A stretch of DNA of 64,000 nucleotides from Alcanivorax sp. DSM 26293 (lineage in GTDB: Bacteria > Pseudomonadota > Gammaproteobacteria > Pseudomonadales > Alcanivoracaceae). The position numbers and the translations under genes were made by a program. Location of the stretch: contig NZ_FNUM01000011.1 of the NCBI RefSeq assembly GCF_900107995.1, forward strand, positions 1 through 64,000. Reading direction: 5' to 3'. Shown here piece by piece: positions 26,270 through 35,007 of the stretch. A model generated the notes under the pieces. That model did no database searches. It saw only the letters and a program-made list of their open reading frames with translations, and was not told the origin of the DNA. Position 1 is the stretch's first letter, and every line of letters starts with the position of its first letter.

Positions 26270-27376
26270 TTACTTGAACTGCGCTTTCTTCTCTTCGGTT
26301 TCCACGATGATTTCCGCACGACGGTTCTTGGCGCGGCCTTCGCGGGTGCTGTTGTCCGCTACCGGCTTGTTCTCACCATAGCCTTCCGTGCTGATACGAT
26401 CGCCGCTGACGTTGAAATCTTTCATCAGACGGTCTTTCACGGACTGGGCACGACGCTCGGAAAGGCCCTGGTTATAGTCCGCCGGGCCGGTGCTGTCAGC
26501 ATGGCCTTCCACGCGGATATGGCCCTGCTCACCCCCGTTCAAACGCTCTGCCACACCGCGAATCTCATCAGTAAATTGTCCCTGAATCGTATCGCGGTCA
26601 AAACCAAAGTAGATCACCGAGGTTTCGCGCTGCTCCAGGCTCTCATAGACCTGACAACCATCCGCATCCACCACCGCACCGGAGGCGGTGTTCGGGCAAC
26701 GGTCACGGTCATCGTTGACCCCATCACCATCGCTGTCACCGGTTACCACTTCAGCCGGGGTAGCCGCTACCACCTCATCGTCAGCGCTGTCGTCGCTGTC
26801 GTTACTGATACCAAACGCCAGATTAAGGCCCGCATACACCTGACCTTCCCAGTACTCGCGGTCGGTACTGTAGGCGTGACGGGTACCCAGATCCAGAATC
26901 ACATGCTTGAAGAAGGCACGCTGAACACCCAACTCGACCCCCGTCATCAGCTCGTCATTCTTGTCACTGTTGGGGTTATTGAGACTCTCAATGTACTGCT
27001 CCCCCACATTGATACCCGCATAGGGCTCAAAACCGAGGAGACTGGTATCGTTAAAGTGATAACGACCGCTGACAAAGTAGTTGGTCATGTCCACACGACG
27101 ACCGGAATCGTATTGGCTTTCCGCATCGCCTTCGACCTCGTCATACCAACCCTGCACAGACCAGTTGGGATGGAAACGCCAGCCCAGCTGACCGCCATAA
27201 AAAGGCACATCATCCAGACCGTCGACACCATTGCCGATCACGTCGTTATCGTAAAAAGTGTAATAACTGGCATGCCCACCAATATACCCATAACGGTCCG
27301 GAACATTTTCTCCGGCCATGGCGAGGGGGGATAGAAAAAGCGGGATCGCCGCACTAACACGCAAGATCGTTTTCAT
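26270..27376 (-). CDS. OmpA-family outer-membrane protein
   Basis: Outer-membrane porin-like protein of 368 residues. It has a signal peptide (1-21, cleaved after LAMA), an OmpA-type beta-barrel (about 25-190), an acidic linker, one calcium-type thrombospondin type 3 repeat (DSDGDGVNDDRDRCPNT), and a C-terminal OmpA peptidoglycan-binding domain (about 250-365) with the GHADSTGPADYNQGLSERRA and NRRAEI motifs. It likely anchors the outer membrane to the cell wall, as in OprF/OmpA proteins. The start has a GAAGGA site. A strong terminator follows. The 342 bases upstream are AT-rich and probably contain its promoter. Confidence 0.93.
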   Translation of the reverse strand: MKTILRVSAAIPLFLSPLAMAGENVPDRYGYIGGHASYYTFYDNDVIGNGVDGLDDVPFYGGQLGWRFHPNWSVQGWYDEVEGDAESQYDSGRRVDMTNYFVSGRYHFNDTSLLGFEPYAGINVGEQYIESLNNPNSDKNDELMTGVELGVQRAFFKHVILDLGTRHAYSTDREYWEGQVYAGLNLAFGISNDSDDSADDEVVAATPAEVVTGDSDGDGVNDDRDRCPNTASGAVVDADGCQVYESLEQRETSVIYFGFDRDTIQGQFTDEIRGVAERLNGGEQGHIRVEGHADSTGPADYNQGLSERRAQSVKDRLMKDFNVSGDRISTEGYGENKPVADNSTREGRAKNRRAEIIVETEEKKAQFK

Positions 27377-27612
27377 GGCAGAGTTCCTTCAAAGTTGCTC
27401 CCTGTTATTCTGCAAATGTAACCACAAGGTGAAGGAACCCATAGCCCAGAGAGGGCGCTGAGTGCTTGAATTTACTGAAATTTAACCACTCTCAGACAAA
27501 AGATTACCAATGGATTAGGGATTTCGTCTCAGTTAGAACGTTCGCTCCAATGCTGTTTATATAGAAATACTTTTTTATATTTTTATGGGAGATATCAAAA
27601 CATTTCGGGAAG

Positions 27613-27639
27613 GATCCACTCATTCACATTGAGTGGATC
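27613..27639. repeat. Perfect 10-base-arm inverted repeat upstream of the OmpA-like gene
   Basis: GATCCACTCA and TGAGTGGATC flank TTCACAT. It lies about 240 bases before the OmpA-like start and 80 bases after the ydbL stop. With no T-run it may be an operator or a transcript-end hairpin. A second, weaker hairpin (CGGGCTCAC / GAACGAGCCGGG) is at about 27659-27694. The rest of 27377-27718 shows no gene. Confidence 0.55.
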
Positions 27640-27718
27640 ACAATTCTTCCCTCCCGCTCCGGGCTCACTTTTCCGGTGAGAACGAGCCGGGATTCATCCC
27701 CCCGAGGAACACCGGTAT

Positions 27719-28045
27719 TTACTTGGTGACCCACTGGCCATCGGGAGTCCGCACATAATCTCCAGCGTCGGTTTTATCGATGGCTTTCTGCCCGGCCAGT
27801 CGCGCCACCTGATCCAGGGTAATACCGTTCTGTTTGGCGATGCGTTCATAGGCATCACGGCGTTTCTGGTTGATATCCGCCACCAGCTCCACGGCGGCCG
27901 GGGTCGCCTTGACCACGCCCAGATACCCGTCCGGTTGTTCACCAACCATGCCCTGACTTTTCGCCGCATCCAGATCCAGTGCAAACGCTGCCATGCTCAA
28001 CAGCAAGGCCAGGGTGGCCATCAGAGTTTTTACAATTTTCATCAT
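27719..28045 (-). CDS. ydbL: YdbL-family (DUF1318) periplasmic protein
   Basis: A 108-residue exported protein with a signal peptide (about 1-22, ...MAAFA) and the DUF1318 core: AKSQGMVGEQPDGYLGVV, VNxKR-type DINQKRRDAYERIAKQNG, and a terminal DGQWVTK. It is last in the ydbH-ynbE-ydbL operon, 8 bases after ynbE. In E. coli, YdbL is reported as a periplasmic partner that keeps YdbH-YnbE in proper form. The start could be either of two adjacent ATG codons behind a TAGGAG site. Confidence 0.88.
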   Translation of the reverse strand: MMKIVKTLMATLALLLSMAAFALDLDAAKSQGMVGEQPDGYLGVVKATPAAVELVADINQKRRDAYERIAKQNGITLDQVARLAGQKAIDKTDAGDYVRTPDGQWVTK

Positions 28046-28053
28046 CCCTACTC

Positions 28054-28242
28054 CTAAAACAGGTCGCTGTCTTCGCTGAACAACTGATCGATATCCTTTT
28101 CCACCTTGAGGCGGATTTCATGGTCGATCTTCACGTTCAGGTTGATGGTGATGGGTTCCTCCGGGGCTTTCAAAGCCACCGTCGGGGTGCAGGCAGGCAA
28201 CAGGGTCACCGCCAGCAACAAACCCGGCGCGAGTGTTTTCAT
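28054..28242 (-). CDS. ynbE: YnbE-family outer-membrane lipoprotein
   Basis: A 62-residue lipoprotein with a lipobox at LLPACTP (Cys18) and the conserved EPITINLNVKIDHEIRLKVEKDI stretch (positions 29-51). YnbE is known to pair with YdbH through beta-strand addition to complete an intermembrane lipid bridge. It overlaps the ydbH stop by four bases and precedes ydbL. The short length is normal for the family. Confidence 0.88.
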   Translation of the reverse strand: MKTLAPGLLLAVTLLPACTPTVALKAPEEPITINLNVKIDHEIRLKVEKDIDQLFSEDSDLF

Positions 28243-30848
28243 TGTGCATTCTCCGTGCGCAGTTTCTCGGTGATGTCATCGCCAATACGCAGGCTGCGCA
28301 TCAGCACCAGCATGTTTTCCCGATGGGTGTAGTTAAACACCACCGGCAGATTATTTCTCTGTGGATTCACTCCCTTGATGGTCACCGCCGCTTCCAGCCA
28401 GCCCTCCCGGTCCATGTTCATGCGGGCCTGAAAATCCGGGATGGTCAGCACGCTCAGGCTTTCCAGTGCCAGTTTTACGGCCTGGTTGGAGCTGGCCATG
28501 GATTGCACACTGGACGACGGCGGGATACGCAGGGACAGGGTTTCCTCATTGGCCAGCCGGGCTCCGTCCACCACCATAAAATCCGTGCCCAGTTGCAGGG
28601 GCACATAGCCGCCAACACGCCCATCCAGAAACACCGCCGGCGGATTCTGCAAGGCGGCCACCTGCTCCAGATCAATGCGGGTAATCACCACCGGCTGGGG
28701 ACGTGATGATGGCCAGTCCAGCGCCGGCGAACGCAGGGAGCCGCCCAGCAACTCCGCACGGATATCGGTGAACTGCCATTGGCTGAGATCGCTCTCCATC
28801 TGCAAGGACAGGTCGGTAATGGGCGTACCGATATCCAGGATACCCGCCGTCACCGGCCCCGCACTCTTCAGAGACACCGCCCCATCACGATAGTGCCCTT
28901 CCAGGGTGCCCTGAATTCCCCGGGCCGTGACGCTGCCCCAGTCCACTGCCGAATCGGCCAGACGCATTGTGCCCTGTGCAGACAGGGTATCGCCCCATTG
29001 CCAGTGACCTTCACCGGAGAGGGAGCCTTTACGGGGAGTCATGGCCAGGCCTTGGCCCATGGCCGGAATCAGTGGGCTATGGATCTGGAAACGGCCCTGG
29101 GGCGTCTCGCCGGCCAGGGAGGCCTGTGCCGTCAGCTCACTTTGCCAATCGGCAATCGCCAGCCTGGCGGTGACTTTTTTGCCTGTCAGCCGGGCGTTGC
29201 CTGACACCACCGGCAGCCGCCAGCGGGCAGCCAGCAAGCCGCCACTGCGCAGTTGTAACTGCCCATGGGCCCCGGCCGTGTCCACCGTTACCGGGCCACG
29301 GGTAGTCACGGTGAGCGGCCGCAACAGCACCTGCTCCACCAGCCCTTCGCTGATCGAAAGCCGGCTGCCATCCGCCAGCACCACAGCATCCTGCTGCAAA
29401 TGCCACGGCACCTGCAGGGAAACCTGGCCACCCCGGTCGTAGTCGGGAAGGGACGAGGTGGCCGACAGGGTGCCCTGCCAACCGCTTTCCCCTTGCCGGA
29501 ACGACAGGCTGCCATCAAGCGGGTAACCGGCGTACTGACCTTTCAGAGTTGCCCTGGCGCCATAGGGAGCCCGTTGCAGGGTTTTCAGGGGCAGCCGAAA
29601 CGCCAGATGGTCGTCACCGTTCCGCGCGTCGAGGGTGATGGGTTTTCCCTGCAAACCCTTGCTGGCGGCCTGACCCTGCCAGTGGCCCTCCTGCTGAAAC
29701 CCTTGCCATTGCCCCTGCAGTGCCAGCGCGCCCTGCCACTGCCAGTGCTTGCCCTGCCATTGAAGCCGGCTGGGGTTGGCCTGCAGGCGCAGATCCTGAT
29801 AACCCAGCCACAGAGGCAGTTCCACGTCGCCATCCTCCGACATGGGCACTTGCAAGGGTTGCTCCCAGCGGGCGGAAACCTGTTCCGGCAATGTGAGGCT
29901 TGCCGGCGCCAGGGTCAGCCGTCGATCCTTCCACTGGAAATCCACTTGCCCATCCAGCTCTGGCCCCTCCAGCACGACCCGGCCAGCGCCCTGCTCCACG
30001 GAGTCCTCGTCACTGCCAGCGAACACATGAATCTGCCCTGGCGGTCCTTGCAGTTGCAACTGCCCCCGGGCTTGCCACAGATCAATGCCCTGCCCTTGCA
30101 GGGATAACGGTTCCGGGATCGCCAGCTGCCATTGTCCATGGACTGCCAATGGCTCCGTCAGACGCATCTCCGCCTGCCACTGCGCACCGGTAAAACGGGC
30201 CTTCATCGCCAGGTCCGCTTTTTGCGGCTGCGATTGCAGGCCCGCGTCCTCCAGGGTTGCACTCAGTGTGCCGGCGGGTTGTCCCTGCCAGACACCCTCA
30301 CCGTCAAGCCGCCATCTGCCTTTCCCGTCCGCGAGCCATTCATTCAACGCACCGTTGCCGGACACCGACCACTGCCCGTCACCGCGCTCATAGTCCGCCT
30401 GCAGGTGACTGGCCGTGCTCTCCACCGTTAACGACCAGTGCTGTTGTTGCTGCCGGGCCGTTACCTGCAACGGTGGCGGCACCACTCCGCCGATTTCGGG
30501 AGCCTGCATCGCGTCGATGGAAAGCAGGAAGGGGGGCGTCCAGGGCAGGGATTCCGGCAACACAGCACCGTCATCGTCCGCGCCGCTGTCACAGGCGGCG
30601 ACAGTGACCGTGCCCATGTGGACGGTGACAGGAAACAGATCGCTCAGGACCAGATCTGTACCGGCAAGGGGCGCGCAGCCGTCCGGTTGCCAGCGCCACT
30701 GCGCCAGGGTCAGGCCGTTATGCCAGCCCGGTTTCCCCACACGCAAGCCCTGGCTATACAGCCAGCCAGCGACAACCAGTGCCAGAATCAGCACCAGCAG
30801 CAATGCATAACCAAGGCCTCGAAAAACAGGCGGAAAAAATCGAACCAT
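28239..30848 (-). CDS. ydbH: YdbH-family AsmA-like intermembrane transport protein
   Basis: An 869-residue protein with one N-terminal membrane anchor (about 10-30) and a long repetitive beta-rich periplasmic part, as in AsmA-like bridges (YdbH, TamB, YhdP) that move phospholipids between inner and outer membranes. The C-terminal dicarboxylate-transport/YdbH-type domain is present, including the PVVFNYTHRENMLVLMRSL block. It is first of the operon with ynbE and ydbL, the known arrangement, and overlaps ynbE. The sequence is rich in Gln, Trp and Gly. Length matches E. coli YdbH (879). Confidence 0.9.
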   Translation of the reverse strand: MVRFFPPVFRGLGYALLLVLILALVVAGWLYSQGLRVGKPGWHNGLTLAQWRWQPDGCAPLAGTDLVLSDLFPVTVHMGTVTVAACDSGADDDGAVLPESLPWTPPFLLSIDAMQAPEIGGVVPPPLQVTARQQQQHWSLTVESTASHLQADYERGDGQWSVSGNGALNEWLADGKGRWRLDGEGVWQGQPAGTLSATLEDAGLQSQPQKADLAMKARFTGAQWQAEMRLTEPLAVHGQWQLAIPEPLSLQGQGIDLWQARGQLQLQGPPGQIHVFAGSDEDSVEQGAGRVVLEGPELDGQVDFQWKDRRLTLAPASLTLPEQVSARWEQPLQVPMSEDGDVELPLWLGYQDLRLQANPSRLQWQGKHWQWQGALALQGQWQGFQQEGHWQGQAASKGLQGKPITLDARNGDDHLAFRLPLKTLQRAPYGARATLKGQYAGYPLDGSLSFRQGESGWQGTLSATSSLPDYDRGGQVSLQVPWHLQQDAVVLADGSRLSISEGLVEQVLLRPLTVTTRGPVTVDTAGAHGQLQLRSGGLLAARWRLPVVSGNARLTGKKVTARLAIADWQSELTAQASLAGETPQGRFQIHSPLIPAMGQGLAMTPRKGSLSGEGHWQWGDTLSAQGTMRLADSAVDWGSVTARGIQGTLEGHYRDGAVSLKSAGPVTAGILDIGTPITDLSLQMESDLSQWQFTDIRAELLGGSLRSPALDWPSSRPQPVVITRIDLEQVAALQNPPAVFLDGRVGGYVPLQLGTDFMVVDGARLANEETLSLRIPPSSSVQSMASSNQAVKLALESLSVLTIPDFQARMNMDREGWLEAAVTIKGVNPQRNNLPVVFNYTHRENMLVLMRSLRIGDDITEKLRTENAQ

Positions 30849-30925
30849 AACGGTTAGAGCCAGCGCAGCGATAATGGTTCGATAGTGGTGGCTTGGCGAG
30901 GTTGTGGCAACTGCCTACCCCCTCC

Positions 30926-30999
30926 CGTTGGAGTCTTGCTCGCAAGGCGAAGGGGTTGGAGTTGCTTCGGGGCTTCGCCTTGCGAGCAAGGCTCCAACG
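30926..30999. repeat. Inverted repeat (GTTGGAGCCTTGCTCGCAAGG family)
   Basis: CGTTGGAGTCTTGCTCGCAA and its near-perfect complement flank a short centre in the gap before ydbH. The same family occurs at 37939-37966 and 39300-39372. Confidence 0.9.
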
Positions 31000-31013
31000 A
31001 GTGGCGTGCGGGG

Positions 31014-31550
31014 TTATGGTGTTGAAGAGGCGCCTTCCATCACCGCCTGATGCAGCACCAGCGCCATGGCGGCCACGCGACTGGTGGCATCCACGGACAG
31101 TGTGGCACCGGTGATGCCATCCACGTCGCCGGACAGGGTATCGTCATCATTGAGTGTCATGCCTCGATACTGACGACGGAAAAAGGCCTCATGCACTTCG
31201 CCGCCACGGGGCTCCCGGTACACCAGAATTTCCAGATCCACGATGCCCTTCGGCCCCACGGCCACGCCCACCGTCATGGGCATGTCCTTGCTTTTTTCGT
31301 CGATGATCCAGGCACTGGTGGTATCGGTATGCCAGTAGCGCAGGCGCAGGCCCCGGTAGGGGTGGCCCAGCACCTTTGTCACTCGCTGGCGCAGTTCGCC
31401 GCGCAAGGGCAGCAACCCCGGTTGTGGCGAAGCCGAGCCAAACACCTGCTGCAGAAAGTCCGGCTGACTGAGATGACGGATCTGTACCTCATAGGCCGGC
31501 AGAGTTGCCGCCAGCCCGAGCATCAGTAGCAGTGCGATGACTCTTGGCAT
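31014..31550 (-). CDS. FMN-binding-domain exported protein
   Basis: A 178-residue protein with an N-terminal signal peptide (MPRVIALLLMLGLAATLPAY) and an FMN-binding domain (about 70-170) of the NqrC/RnfG type. The flavinylation motif DGITGATLSV is visible, where the Thr of GAT is the usual covalent FMN site. It probably carries electrons on the periplasmic face. Its ATG overlaps the stop of the upstream LolB-MpaB fusion gene by one base (TGATG), so the two are likely made together. That suggests it could supply electrons to the fused protein, but this is inference. Confidence 0.88.
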   Translation of the reverse strand: MPRVIALLLMLGLAATLPAYEVQIRHLSQPDFLQQVFGSASPQPGLLPLRGELRQRVTKVLGHPYRGLRLRYWHTDTTSAWIIDEKSKDMPMTVGVAVGPKGIVDLEILVYREPRGGEVHEAFFRRQYRGMTLNDDDTLSGDVDGITGATLSVDATSRVAAMALVLHQAVMEGASSTP

Positions 31551-33193
31551 CAGTTAACCAAGCGCTCCTTGTCCAGCAACGCTTCAATCAGGAACTGGTT
31601 GTAAGTGCCTACCCGTTTGCCTTCCAGCCGCGCATTGGCCTCGTGATAAAGCGGGTTACGCTCCAGGCTCTTTGGCAGCATCCATTGGGCCACCGTGGCA
31701 CCGCTCATGATCCAGGCGTTGTTGAACTTCTGCCACCAGCCATACTTCATTTCAAATTCATCACGAATGCGCGGCGGCAGATTGGCGGCGGTGACCTGCT
31801 CCTGCACCCATAACGGGAAGATCATCCAGACGGAGCGCGGGTCGAACAGATCTTCCTTCAGGCGAATACCGTTTTCTTCCACGGTAAGCTGGGGGCTGGC
31901 CCACATGGCGCGGTTGTATTCCATGAAGGCATTCCAGTCTGCTGGCAGGGCCGGTTCCGGCACACCGAACAGCATGGCAAACAGCTTGGTTTCTTCGTAG
32001 AACTGGTCCTTCTCTTCCCGGGTCAACTCGCCTTCCATTTTCTCGTACATGTAGGCCAGGGTTTCCCACAGGGTGGCATGGACCCAGATCATGGCCGCCA
32101 CTTCATTGGCCCGGTATTCGCTGCCCCGTTTGAAAGCCCCGGAATCCATGGGCACTTCGCCTTCGATTTCTTCGTGGATATCACGCACCTGATTGGCCGA
32201 CGTCATCACCTGGGGCATGCTGCCGAACACCATGGTGCCCACATGCTGGAAGGTGCGACGGGCGCGGCCCAATGGGTCATCACGGACCACCGAATGTTCG
32301 TCGATACTGGCGGTGACCCAGGGGTGGGCCAGTTGAAGCAACAGCGCCCGGCCCGCACCAAAGGCGCCGGGCATGCCCGCCCGGGACAGTTTCCACATCA
32401 TGGAGTCCGGCCCGTACAGGCCCACCCGGGCATCCGGTATCTTGCCGTGAATCTTCACCAGCTGCCGACAGAAAGCCGCTTCATCCACCCAGCGGGGGAT
32501 GGGTGGGCTACCGTCGCTGGGTACCAGTTGGCGCACCGCGTCCTGTCCGGCGCTATTTTCCGGCTCTGCCTCAAGCTCGGTGGGCGACACATTCTGGCCG
32601 CAGGGATGAGTCAGGTAAGCCGTTTCAGCGCGTACCATGTTCAGCGTGAAGGAACCCGGCTCGCCCTTGAACGTCACTTCTGACGGCAACAGATAATTCT
32701 GCACCGCCATGTATTCCTGGTAGTCGATATCCCAACCGGCTTCCTCAATACGGTCCACCCGGTCCAGGTCTTCCTGATACACCACCGCATCGGCGGTGGC
32801 CGGCAAACCCCGCAACCAGTAAGACAGATTGCCGGCACGAATATGCGCCTGCAGATGTTCGGCCACTTTCATGGCCTCCGCCCCGCCGATCACATCCACC
32901 GTTTCACTGTCCGGCTCGTAGACGTTACCGTGAATGATGACTTTGGGTTCGCCCACCGGCTCATCCATCAGAATGGACAGGGCGTACTCCTCACCGATTT
33001 GCCGAAAGGCGAAATAGCTTTTGCTGACGGTACTGTCTGCCCGCAGAACAAAGCGGCCTTCCACTTCCCACTCGCGCATGTTTTCCGCCGATTCCGGCAC
33101 GAAGTGGGATGCCTTGAACGCCGAGCAGCCCTGTAGGATCAGTAGCATGCCCAGCAGGATCACCTTGCTGTATTGCAGCGTTATTCTTGTCAT
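31550..33193 (-). CDS. Lipoprotein fusing a LolB-like domain to an MpaB-type (DUF2236) oxygenase
   Basis: One uninterrupted frame of 547 residues. The signal ends in a lipobox (LILQGC, Cys23) followed by Ser, which favours outer-membrane sorting. Residues 40-190 read like LolB: EWEVEGRFVL, YWLRGLP (125-131), GWDIDYQEY (153-161) and LLPSEVTF. Residues about 255-520 form a DUF2236 domain of the MpaB/rubber-oxygenase type, with QLAHPWVTASIDEHSVVRDD (287-306) and GRARRTF. The second DUF2236 protein of this window shares that motif. The domain pairing is unusual to my knowledge. It is followed by an overlapping FMN-binding protein gene. The oxidised substrate is unknown; a hydrophobic lipid is plausible. 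Confidence 0.85.
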   Translation of the reverse strand: MTRITLQYSKVILLGMLLILQGCSAFKASHFVPESAENMREWEVEGRFVLRADSTVSKSYFAFRQIGEEYALSILMDEPVGEPKVIIHGNVYEPDSETVDVIGGAEAMKVAEHLQAHIRAGNLSYWLRGLPATADAVVYQEDLDRVDRIEEAGWDIDYQEYMAVQNYLLPSEVTFKGEPGSFTLNMVRAETAYLTHPCGQNVSPTELEAEPENSAGQDAVRQLVPSDGSPPIPRWVDEAAFCRQLVKIHGKIPDARVGLYGPDSMMWKLSRAGMPGAFGAGRALLLQLAHPWVTASIDEHSVVRDDPLGRARRTFQHVGTMVFGSMPQVMTSANQVRDIHEEIEGEVPMDSGAFKRGSEYRANEVAAMIWVHATLWETLAYMYEKMEGELTREEKDQFYEETKLFAMLFGVPEPALPADWNAFMEYNRAMWASPQLTVEENGIRLKEDLFDPRSVWMIFPLWVQEQVTAANLPPRIRDEFEMKYGWWQKFNNAWIMSGATVAQWMLPKSLERNPLYHEANARLEGKRVGTYNQFLIEALLDKERLVN

Positions 33194-33248
33194 GGTCGTG
33201 ACCCTTTATCGTTATTGGTATGGTTTTTAAAAATCCTGCCACTTTTCC

Positions 33249-33332
33249 CGTAGGGTGCACTGAGCCTGAGGCGAACTGCACCATATAGGCTGTAGATCGG
33301 TGCAGTTCGCCTCAGGCTCAGTGCACCCTACG
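33249..33332. repeat. Perfect inverted repeat with 34-base arms
   Basis: CGTAGGGTGCACTGAGCCTG... at 33249-33282 is exactly complementary to 33299-33332 around a 16-base loop. It fills the gap between the acyl-CoA ligase stop and the fusion lipoprotein start. It belongs to a sequence family not seen elsewhere in the window. Confidence 0.95.
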
Positions 33333-33339
33333 TTTCAAG

Positions 33340-35007
33340 CTAGGCGGTTTGTCGCAACGCTTTCTTGTCGATCTTGCCCACCGAGGTGAGCGGAATAGCA
33401 TCCAGGAAGAACACTTCTTTCGGCACCTTGTAGGGCGACAGGTTTTCCCGGCAGAAACGGTCCAGCTCGGTCTTCAGGTCGGTGTCGCTCCTGTCGCAAT
33501 CCGCGCTGCGCTCCACATAAAGCTGCACGATGTCATTCCCTGGCCGGTCGTTATCCGGGCGGCCCACCACCGCGCACATGGCGACCCAGGGCAGGCTCTG
33601 CACCTTGCCTTCCACTTCCACGGAAAACACCTTGTAGCCGCCCACAATCAGCATGTCCTTGCTGCGATCACAAACACGCACAAAGCCGTCGTTATCCATC
33701 ACGCCGATATCGCCGGTGTGCATCCAGCGCTTGCCGCCGATTTCCTCCAGGGCCTTTTCCGTGGCCTCCGGCATGGCCAGATAGCCCTGCATCACCTGGG
33801 GACCGGCCGCGATGATTTCGCCGGGTTCGCCCAGTGGCATTTCCTTACCGGTGTCCACATCCACAATGCGCACCTCGGTGCCCGGCAGGGGAATACCCAC
33901 ATGGCCTTCCTTGAAATGAGAGGCCGGGTTGAGGGTGATCACCGGGCTGGTCTCGGTCATGCCATACACTTCGCAGAACTTGTTTTTGCCGATCACACTT
34001 TCCAGCCGTTGCACTTCTTCTTTGGCAAAAGGCGCAGCACCGGAAATGGCCATGCGCAGGCCGCTGAAATCCAGCCCCCTGAATGTCTCGTTGGCACACA
34101 GCATCTGGTACAGCGCCGGTACTGCCGCCAGCACGGTGGGCGTGCGCGCGGTCATTTCCGCCACGAAGTGATCAATGTCGCGGGGGTCGGGAATCAACAA
34201 AAAGGTGGAGGCGGTGCGCAGGGCGTTGAACACCACCGCCGCGCCGCCGATATGAAACAACGGAAACGCGGAAGCCACGGTTTCCTCGCCGGTGCGATAC
34301 CCGTAAAACACATTGGCCTGCAGGTTATTCATAAACAGGTTGCGCGAAGTCAGCCGGGCCCCCTTGGGCAGGCCCGTGGTGCCGCCGGTGTACTGCAGGT
34401 ACAGCACCGAATCCATATCCACCGGTGTGGTCACCGGTTCGGCGGTGTCCGGCAGATGATCGTGCAGGGAGATCACCGACACGCCTTCGTGTGTCTCTTC
34501 CAGGGCCTCCCCCTGCCCGGTGATCAGGTCCATGGGACCAGAGACGATCACCGTGCTCAGCGTCGCCACCTTGCCCAACACCGGTGGCACCGAGGTCTGC
34601 CAGAACGGCACCAGCGTGAGCAGGATTGTCACCTGGGCATCGTTGGCCTGGTGGATAATTTCCGGCGGCGTCATCAGCGGCGAAATGCTGGTGGTCACCA
34701 TGCCCAGTCGGGCCGCCGCGATAAAGGCCACCACGTACTGGGGGGTGTTGGGCATCTGCAGCCCCAGCACATCCCCGGCCCTGGCGCCCCGGGCCACAAA
34801 TAGCGCGGCCATGCGATCGGCCAGCTGATCCAGTTGCCGATAGGTGATTGCCTTGCCCAGGAACACCAGCGCCTCCCGGTCCGGAAACTGTTGGCCATGG
34901 TCCCGCACATAATCGCACAGGGTTTTCTCGGGCAACGCCGGCAGGGTGTGCCAGTCGTACCCCAGCGAGGCATAGGTGGACAGCCAGGGGCGGTTATCCG
35001 ATGTCAT
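33340..35007 (-). CDS. Long-chain acyl-CoA ligase (AMP-binding)
   Basis: Adenylate-forming enzyme of 555 residues that activates a carboxylic acid to its CoA ester. Visible are the phosphate-binding loop YLQYTGGTTGLPKGARL, the YGMTETSP adenylation motif, HTGDIGVMD, and the C-terminal SVGKIDKKALR with its catalytic Lys. The ATG at 35007 overlaps the stop of the upstream DUF2236 gene by 14 bases, giving an operon. The context (MpaB-type oxygenases, acyl-CoA dehydrogenases) points to activation of an oxidised fatty or branched acid; chain length cannot be read from the sequence. Confidence 0.9.
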   Translation of the reverse strand: MTSDNRPWLSTYASLGYDWHTLPALPEKTLCDYVRDHGQQFPDREALVFLGKAITYRQLDQLADRMAALFVARGARAGDVLGLQMPNTPQYVVAFIAAARLGMVTTSISPLMTPPEIIHQANDAQVTILLTLVPFWQTSVPPVLGKVATLSTVIVSGPMDLITGQGEALEETHEGVSVISLHDHLPDTAEPVTTPVDMDSVLYLQYTGGTTGLPKGARLTSRNLFMNNLQANVFYGYRTGEETVASAFPLFHIGGAAVVFNALRTASTFLLIPDPRDIDHFVAEMTARTPTVLAAVPALYQMLCANETFRGLDFSGLRMAISGAAPFAKEEVQRLESVIGKNKFCEVYGMTETSPVITLNPASHFKEGHVGIPLPGTEVRIVDVDTGKEMPLGEPGEIIAAGPQVMQGYLAMPEATEKALEEIGGKRWMHTGDIGVMDNDGFVRVCDRSKDMLIVGGYKVFSVEVEGKVQSLPWVAMCAVVGRPDNDRPGNDIVQLYVERSADCDRSDTDLKTELDRFCRENLSPYKVPKEVFFLDAIPLTSVGKIDKKALRQTA

